Origin: Bacillota bacterium
GTDB taxonomy: Bacteria > Bacillota > Clostridia > Lachnospirales > Lachnospiraceae
Assembly (NCBI GenBank): GCA_023458035.1
Contig: JAEXAX010000017.1
Span: forward strand, 68,970-132,969
DNA length: 64,000 nt
Direction of reading: 5' to 3'
Made by a program: the position numbers and the translations under genes. The notes beneath the pieces are model-generated. The model saw only the letters and a program-made list of their open reading frames with translations. It made no database searches and was not told the origin of the DNA. This document shows, piece by piece, positions 59,140 through 64,000 of the stretch. Numbering within the stretch: the stretch's first letter is position 1; every line of letters begins with the position of its first letter.

Positions 59140-59805
59140 ATGGAAACAAAAGAGATTTTAAGCCATGTCGATCATACGCTGTTAAAGCCGTTTGCGACCT
59201 GGGAAGAGATCAAAAGGCTGTGTGAGGAAGCAATCGAATATCAGACCGCATCGGTTTGTGTACCGCCTTCTTACATTAAGCGAATCCACGACGAGTATGG
59301 TGAAAAGATCAATATCTGTACGGTAGTCGGCTTCCCGCTCGGATATTCGGCGACAGCCGCCAAGGTGGCGGAGGTCGAGCAGGCCATTGCCGACGGTGTT
59401 GGTGAGGTTGATATGGTCATTAACATCGGAGATGTTAAAAACGGCCACTTTGACAAGGTGACAGAAGAAATCAAAGCTTTAAAGGCGGTGTCCGGAGAGA
59501 AGGTCCTGAAGGTCATCATCGAAACCTGCTATCTGACCGAAGAAGAAAAGATCGCTCTGTGCAAATGTGTGACAGAAGCCGGAGCCGACTTTATCAAAAC
59601 ATCGACCGGATTTGGAACCGGCGGCGCTACATTGGCCGATATTGAACTGTTCAGAACCCATATCGGTCCGCGGGTGCGCATGAAGGCGGCCGGCGGCGTG
59701 AAGAGCGTGGCCGACATGGAAGCCTTTTTGGCAGCCGGCTGTGACCGTATCGGAACCAGTTCAGCCATTGCCCTGATCAAGGGCCAACAATCCAAGGGGT
59801 ATTAA
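59140..59805 (+). CDS. deoC: Deoxyribose-phosphate aldolase
   Basis: 221 residues. It cleaves deoxyribose-5-phosphate to acetaldehyde and glyceraldehyde-3-phosphate. The Schiff-base Lys lies in FIKTSTGFG, the second Lys in RMKAAGGVK, and the N-terminal DHTLLKPFAT is typical. It completes the route from deoxynucleosides to glycolysis within this operon. Confidence 0.97.
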   Translation: METKEILSHVDHTLLKPFATWEEIKRLCEEAIEYQTASVCVPPSYIKRIHDEYGEKINICTVVGFPLGYSATAAKVAEVEQAIADGVGEVDMVINIGDVKNGHFDKVTEEIKALKAVSGEKVLKVIIETCYLTEEEKIALCKCVTEAGADFIKTSTGFGTGGATLADIELFRTHIGPRVRMKAAGGVKSVADMEAFLAAGCDRIGTSSAIALIKGQQSKGY

Positions 59806-59839
59806 ATAACCATATTTTTTTCATAGGAGGAAAAAAGAA

Positions 59840-60970
59840 ATGAAGAAACAATTAGTAAGTCTGGTATTGGCAGGAGTAATGGTAGCCGGTATGTTGGCCG
59901 GTTGCACCAAGAAACCGGGAGCTGAAAAGACAGGCAGCAAAAGTGCCTCGACAACCACCAGCGAAAAGAAGGACGGCGGATATGAGCTGGCTCTGATCAC
60001 TGACGTAGGAACCATCGATGATAAATCCTTTAACCAGGGTTCCTGGGAAGGTTTGAAGAAGTATGCCGATGAGAACAAGATCGCCTGCAAGTACTACAAA
60101 CCGACCGAGAAATCCGATGAGGCTTGTCTGAATGCCATCGACCTGGCAGTAAAGAACGGCGCCAAGTTAATCGTAACTCCGGGCTTCCTGTTTGAGTATC
60201 CGATCTTTGAAGCACAGACCAAGTATCCGGATGTAAAATTTGTTATCATTGATGCCGCTCCGGTAGGCAAGGATAAAAAAGTGAAGATCGAGAAGAATGT
60301 ACATTCTATCTTCTATGCTGAGGAGCAGGCCGGTTATCTGGCAGGTTACGCGGCAGTGAAGGACGGCTATCGCAAGCTTGGTTTCATGGGCGGTATCGCC
60401 GTTCCGGCCGTTGTAAAATTTGGTTATGGTTATATTCAGGGTGCAGATGCTGCCGCCAAGGAGCTGGGCCTGAACAAATCCGATGTGGCAATTAAGTATA
60501 CCTATGTGGGCAATTTCGATGCCAGCCCGGAAAATGCCGCCAAGGCTTCCGCATGGTTCAACGAAGGAACCGAGTGTATCTTCGCTTGCGGCGGTGGTGT
60601 CGGAAACTCCGTTATGAAGGCTGCCGAATCTGCAGGCAAGGTGGTGATTGGTGTAGACGTTGACCAGTCCGGTGAGTCCACAACCGTTATCACTTCTGCG
60701 ATGAAGAACCTGGGCTCCTCTGTATACAATGCAGTAGCATCCTTCTATCAGAACAAATTTGAGGGTGGTGTCAGTGTTACTCTGGATGCCGCACAGGATG
60801 GTATTCAGCTGCCGATGGCAAATTCCAAGTTCAAGAACTTCAAACAGGAAGATTATGACAAGCTGTATGCACAGTTAAAGGGCGGCAAGCTGGAGATCAA
60901 GAATGATACCGCAGCAGCTGATGCTGCCGAGCTTCCGGTAGAGAATGTAGTTGTAGAATCGATTAAATAA
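59840..60970 (+). CDS. bmpA: Nucleoside-binding lipoprotein (BmpA/PnrA family)
   Basis: 376 residues. The signal peptide ends at lipobox LAGC (Cys 22), followed by a Lys/Ser/Thr linker. The BMP fold shows LALITDVGTIDDKSFNQGSW, which binds the nucleoside, FAEEQAGYLAGYAA-like and GVGNSVMKAA. It supplies nucleosides to the ABC permeases encoded upstream. The strong ATAGGAGG site suggests high expression. Confidence 0.94.
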   Translation: MKKQLVSLVLAGVMVAGMLAGCTKKPGAEKTGSKSASTTTSEKKDGGYELALITDVGTIDDKSFNQGSWEGLKKYADENKIACKYYKPTEKSDEACLNAIDLAVKNGAKLIVTPGFLFEYPIFEAQTKYPDVKFVIIDAAPVGKDKKVKIEKNVHSIFYAEEQAGYLAGYAAVKDGYRKLGFMGGIAVPAVVKFGYGYIQGADAAAKELGLNKSDVAIKYTYVGNFDASPENAAKASAWFNEGTECIFACGGGVGNSVMKAAESAGKVVIGVDVDQSGESTTVITSAMKNLGSSVYNAVASFYQNKFEGGVSVTLDAAQDGIQLPMANSKFKNFKQEDYDKLYAQLKGGKLEIKNDTAAADAAELPVENVVVESIK

Positions 60971-61002
60971 ACAACCGGTAGTGTATTCACAAGGAGGGCA
61001 GC

Positions 61003-61971
61003 ATGCAAATAAACAACACATGCACATTGCCGCGAATTGATCTGCACTGCCACCTGGATGGCTCGCTGACACAGTCCTGTGTCAGCGAGTTATTAGGTAG
61101 AACAGTCAGTCCGGCGGAATTACAGGTGGCGGATGACTGCCGCGACCTGGCCACCTATCTGGAAAAATTTCAGTTGCCGTTGCGCTGCCTGCAGACGAAG
61201 GAAGGCTTATATAAGGCGGCAGAAACCTTTTTGCTGTCATTGCAGGATGACGGTGTCCGTTATGTTGAAGTGAGATTTGCTCCATTATTATCGACTCATG
61301 CGAACCTGTCCTGCCGTAGCGTGATTGAAGCGGTATTGGAGGGGCTGAAGAGCGCCCATGTCCATTGCGGCATCCATTACAACGTGATCGTCTGTGCCAT
61401 GCGACATCATACGGATGAACAAAATATTGCCATGCTGCGAGTGGCCAGGGAATATCTGGGTCGTGGTGTTTGCGCTGCTGATCTGGCCGGCAATGAGGCG
61501 GCCTATCCGATGGAAGACTTTATTGATGTATTTCGCGAGGCCAAGCGCCTGGACTTTCCGTTTACGATTCATGCCGGAGAGTGCGGACGGGTTGAAAATA
61601 TCATCGAGGCCATCGAACTGGGCGCGACCAGAATCGGGCACGGCATTGCCATGCAGGGAAAACCGCAGGTGCAGGAACTGGTGCGCCGCCGGCATATCGG
61701 AATCGAAATGTGTCCGATCAGCAACGGACAGACTAAGGCTGTAGAAGATATGCGCTGTTATCCGCTGCGTGAATTTCTGACCGCCGGTGTTCCGGTCACC
61801 ATCAATACAGATAATCGGACTGTCAGTCATACCAGCTTGAAGACGGAGTTTGATTTTGTGCGAAGTCAATATCATATCACAGAGCAGGAGATCAGACAGA
61901 TGACCAATACGGCCATTGAAGTAGCCTATGCCGATGATTCGGTTAAGCACAAATTATGGCTGAGCTGCTAG
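61003..61971 (+). CDS. add: Adenosine deaminase
   Basis: 322 residues. It converts adenosine to inosine, which PunA can then split. Zinc ligands sit in DLHCHLDGSL, FTIHAGECG and the Asp of INTDNRTVS; the catalytic Glu is in HAGECG. AAGGAGG precedes ATG 61003. Slightly shorter than mammalian enzymes, as usual in bacteria. Confidence 0.94.
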   Translation: MQINNTCTLPRIDLHCHLDGSLTQSCVSELLGRTVSPAELQVADDCRDLATYLEKFQLPLRCLQTKEGLYKAAETFLLSLQDDGVRYVEVRFAPLLSTHANLSCRSVIEAVLEGLKSAHVHCGIHYNVIVCAMRHHTDEQNIAMLRVAREYLGRGVCAADLAGNEAAYPMEDFIDVFREAKRLDFPFTIHAGECGRVENIIEAIELGATRIGHGIAMQGKPQVQELVRRRHIGIEMCPISNGQTKAVEDMRCYPLREFLTAGVPVTINTDNRTVSHTSLKTEFDFVRSQYHITEQEIRQMTNTAIEVAYADDSVKHKLWLSC

Positions 61972-61980
61972 GAGGGGGTT

Positions 61981-62739
61981 ATGGAGGAACATTATCTATA
62001 TCGGCTTCTTCCCTGGCTGATCGGTATCGAAGAAAGCCGTCGCAGTCAATTTTTGCAAATGTTTCGGACAGCGCCGTTATGGCTGATAGAATCCCTTCGT
62101 GTCGATGATGTCGAACAGGGGGTGAAATTTGTCCGGGAGGGTGAACCGGCAACCATGATCTATTATGTGATGAGCGGAACAATTAAGGCGACAGAGTACC
62201 GTTTTCACGGAATCACCTTTGACTTTATCCGCTTTGATCGCTTATACGCCATGGGCGGTATGGAAGTGCTGATGGATATGTATGTCTACGGAACCACACT
62301 TGAGACGGTAACTCCCTGTAAAATCATCAAGCTCAGTCGAAGCATGTATGAAAAATGGTTGGGAAGTGATATTCAGGCAGTGAAAAATGAAGCCAAGCTG
62401 ATGGGAGAATACTTGCTTGAACAGGGGCGCCTGAGTCGTGCCTATCTGTTTTTACAGGGCTCCAATCGACTGGCCATGCTGCTGGCAGATCGTTATGAAC
62501 GTTATGCCAAGCATGGGGTCTTGAAGATGCGCGGACACAGACAGTCATTGTCCGATGCCACCGGTCTGTGTGTAAAGACCATTAACCGGGCAGTGCGATC
62601 CTTTACTGAGGAAGGCATCATCAGTCGCGATAAGACGACGCTAATTATTAATGAGGAACAATACACCAGACTTAAACAGCGGATCAATCAGGTGATTGAG
62701 GCTGAAAGCAGACAGGAGGAAGAAGATGAATCCGATTGA
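61981..62739 (+). CDS. Crp/Fnr-family transcriptional regulator
   Basis: 252 residues. A cyclic-nucleotide-binding-like beta-roll spans about 20-150 (VREGEPATMIYYVMSGTIKATEY) and a helix-turn-helix about 180-235 (QSLSDATGLCVKTINRAVRSFTEEGII). There are no Cys suited for an FeS cluster, so it is not an Fnr oxygen sensor. It lies between add and punA with tight spacing, so it probably regulates this operon, possibly with a nucleotide-type ligand (inference). The start is nine bases after the add stop, with AGGAGGG. Confidence 0.85.
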   Translation: MEEHYLYRLLPWLIGIEESRRSQFLQMFRTAPLWLIESLRVDDVEQGVKFVREGEPATMIYYVMSGTIKATEYRFHGITFDFIRFDRLYAMGGMEVLMDMYVYGTTLETVTPCKIIKLSRSMYEKWLGSDIQAVKNEAKLMGEYLLEQGRLSRAYLFLQGSNRLAMLLADRYERYAKHGVLKMRGHRQSLSDATGLCVKTINRAVRSFTEEGIISRDKTTLIINEEQYTRLKQRINQVIEAESRQEEEDESD

Positions 62740-63547
62740 ACAAAAACTGATGACCTGTATCGCCAGCGTCAAACAAAAAATTGATTTTAAGCCGGAAATG
62801 GCCATGATTCTGGGATCCGGGCTGGGAGATTATGCCGATGAGATCGAAATCGTTCAAACCCTGGACTATACCGATATCGAGGGTTTTCCGGTTTCCACCG
62901 TCAGCGGGCACAAAGGACGCTTTGTTTTTGGCTATGTATCCGGTAAGCCCGTGGTGATCATGCAGGGGCGTGTTCATTATTACGAAGGCTATCCGATGAG
63001 TGATGTCGTATTGCCGACCCGGATTATGGCCATGCTGGGAGCCAAGACGCTTCTTCTGACAAATGCGGCCGGCGGCATCAATGAACAGTATGTGCCGGGA
63101 GACTTTATGTTATTGACGGATCATATCGCCACGGCTGTGCCGAATCCGTTGATCGGTCCAAACCTTGACAGCCTGGGAACGCGCTTTCCGGATATGAGCG
63201 AGATATATGACCGCGGACTTCGCGATATCATCATCCGAACGGCCGAGGAGGAGAATATTCCTTTACAGCAGGGTGTGTATGCTCAATTGACCGGCCCTAC
63301 TTATGAGAGTCCGGCCGAAATCCGCATGCTGCGTACATGGGGGGCTGATGCTGTCGGCATGAGTACAGCCTGCGAGGCCATGGTTGCCCGTCATATGGGA
63401 ATGAAGGTTTGCGGCATCTCCTGCATCACAAATATGGCCGCCGGCGTATCCGAGGTGCCGCTGTCACACGATGAAGTCAAAGAAACGGCAGACCGTGTCG
63501 CCAAGCAGTTTAAAACACTGCTGACAGCGATTGTAAAAAGAATCTAG
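62726..63547 (+). CDS. punA: Purine-nucleoside phosphorylase
   Basis: 273 residues, trimeric PNP type (PunA/DeoD-II, not hexameric DeoD). It splits inosine and guanosine with phosphate. Key blocks are MILGSGLGDYAD, VSGHKGRFVFG, NAAGGIN, TGPTYESPAEIRML and ADAVGMSTACEA. It overlaps the regulator gene by 14 bases and has AGGAGGAAG upstream. Last gene of the operon. Confidence 0.96.
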   Translation: MNPIEQKLMTCIASVKQKIDFKPEMAMILGSGLGDYADEIEIVQTLDYTDIEGFPVSTVSGHKGRFVFGYVSGKPVVIMQGRVHYYEGYPMSDVVLPTRIMAMLGAKTLLLTNAAGGINEQYVPGDFMLLTDHIATAVPNPLIGPNLDSLGTRFPDMSEIYDRGLRDIIIRTAEEENIPLQQGVYAQLTGPTYESPAEIRMLRTWGADAVGMSTACEAMVARHMGMKVCGISCITNMAAGVSEVPLSHDEVKETADRVAKQFKTLLTAIVKRI

Positions 63548-63583
63548 AATATTGTCATTTCGGACTGCCAAGCTTATCTACAT

Positions 63584-63622
63584 AAGAGCCGTTTCGTTTC
63601 GTTTTACGGAGCGGCTCTTTTT
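63584..63622 (+). terminator. Terminator of the nucleoside operon
   Basis: AAGAGCCG pairs with CGGCTCTT around a 20-base loop, followed by T residues. Confidence 0.9.
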
Positions 63623-63725
63623 GTATGTGCGACCATGCGGACAAAAATATTCTCTTACCGATAGCCTCGTTTGGCGGTGAGGTGTTATCGGCACAATATC
63701 CTGCGAAAATAGTTGGGGGATTTTT

Positions 63726-63745
63726 TGTGGATAACTTGTGGATAA
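63726..63745 (-). promoter_or_regulatory. Two tandem perfect DnaA boxes
   Basis: TGTGGATAA occurs at 63726-63734 and again at 63737-63745, the exact complement of the consensus DnaA box TTATCCACA. Their 11-base period puts both on the same DNA face. They lie seven bases before the first of two promoters. Confidence 0.8.
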
Positions 63746-63751
63746 ACTGTC

Positions 63752-63780
63752 TTGACAGCCTGAAAATCAGATGATACTAT
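63752..63780 (+). promoter_or_regulatory. Upstream promoter of a probable rRNA operon (P1)
   Basis: Perfect TTGACA (63752-63757), 17 bases, TACTAT (63775-63780). Confidence 0.8.
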
Positions 63781-63839
63781 AGACAAGCTTTAGGCGCCAT
63801 CTTGAAAAAAAGCGGAGCAAAAAAAAAGCGAAAAACTTC

Positions 63840-63868
63840 TTGACAGAAAGAACACGAAATGCTAACAT
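63840..63868 (+). promoter_or_regulatory. Downstream promoter of a probable rRNA operon (P2)
   Basis: Perfect TTGACA (63840-63845), 17 bases, TAACAT (63863-63868), preceded by an A-rich tract that could serve as an UP element. Tandem strong promoters are typical of rRNA operons. Confidence 0.85.
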
Positions 63869-64000
63869 AAAGAAGTTGTCGCAAGACAGAGAACCTTGAT
63901 AATGAAATAATAAACCATCCCTGAAAATTCTAAAAGAGCTCGGCATAAAGCGGAGCGAAAGAGATTTTCAAGCGAGTACGAAAGTACTGAAAAAACATCG
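63869..64000 (+). other. Probable rRNA operon leader
   Basis: No protein gene starts here. The segment AGAGAACCTTGATAATGAA resembles the leader and spacer sequences found before 16S rRNA genes in Clostridia, and AAAGAGATTTTCAAGCGAG could be part of a processing stem. The 16S gene itself would begin after the window, so this is an inference. Confidence 0.55.

Noticed and set aside
1..64000. Search for CRISPR arrays, IS elements, prophage and toxin-antitoxin pairs
   Set aside because: No regularly spaced repeats, transposase, integrase or phage genes, and no toxin-antitoxin-like gene pair were seen.

Overview
The window looks like a chromosomal segment of an anaerobic, low-to-mid GC, Gram-positive Clostridia member (Bacillota, probably Lachnospiraceae-like; this placement is inference). 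The supporting signs are a CIRCE/HrcA operator before groESL, a glmS ribozyme, the [FeFe]-hydrogenase maturases HydE, HydG and HydF, a FabV/Ter-type enoyl reductase, an LTA-synthase-like enzyme, many lipobox lipoproteins and BmpA-type nucleoside uptake. Nearly all genes lie on the + strand. I see no phage, IS element or CRISPR array.

Layout. 1-2.5 kb: end of a riboflavin ECF S-component gene, then groES-groEL. 2.6-6.4 kb: hydE-hydG-hydF. 6.4-8.8 kb: tRNA-Leu(CAG), a minus-strand NYN/LOTUS protein and a lysophospholipase-like hydrolase. 8.8-14.4 kb: rpsB-tsf, an LTA-synthase-like gene, a YesL-type membrane protein and fabV. 14.4-21.4 kb: a structured non-coding stretch, a degenerate WecG/TagA-like protein, then a cell-wall cluster (CdaR-like regulator, ftsE, ftsX, a secreted coiled-coil M23 endopeptidase, a CtpA protease). 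21.4-24.7 kb: murA, metK and a pseudouridine synthase. 24.7-34.8 kb: a sugar-sensing and uptake locus (AraC-type response regulator, YesM-type kinase, anchored binding protein, mglA-mglC-mglB-like ABC transporter, a second binding lipoprotein, a FucU-type mutarotase). 34.9-41.8 kb: a large extracytoplasmic protein of unknown function, shikimate kinase, glmS with its ribozyme, and an M3 peptidase.

41.9-50 kb holds the most unusual system: an oligopeptide ABC operon (oppA-B-C-D-F plus a 67-residue membrane protein) in which three subunits carry large insertions. OppC contains a seven-repeat RCC1-type beta-propeller in its first extracytoplasmic loop. OppF has about 180 helical residues between Walker A and the Q-loop. 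OppA has a roughly 100-residue helical insertion. This is the best candidate for an undescribed variant system.

50-52.2 kb: a minus-strand TraX-like and thermonuclease-like pair, and a divergent metallophosphoesterase. 52.4-63.6 kb: a long nucleoside uptake and salvage operon (deoB, cdd, ABC transporter, pdp, deoC, bmpA, add, a Crp/Fnr-type regulator, punA). It imports nucleosides, splits them phosphorolytically and feeds deoxyribose phosphate into glycolysis. The window closes with two perfect tandem DnaA boxes and two tandem strong promoters, most likely the start of a ribosomal RNA operon whose 16S gene lies just outside.
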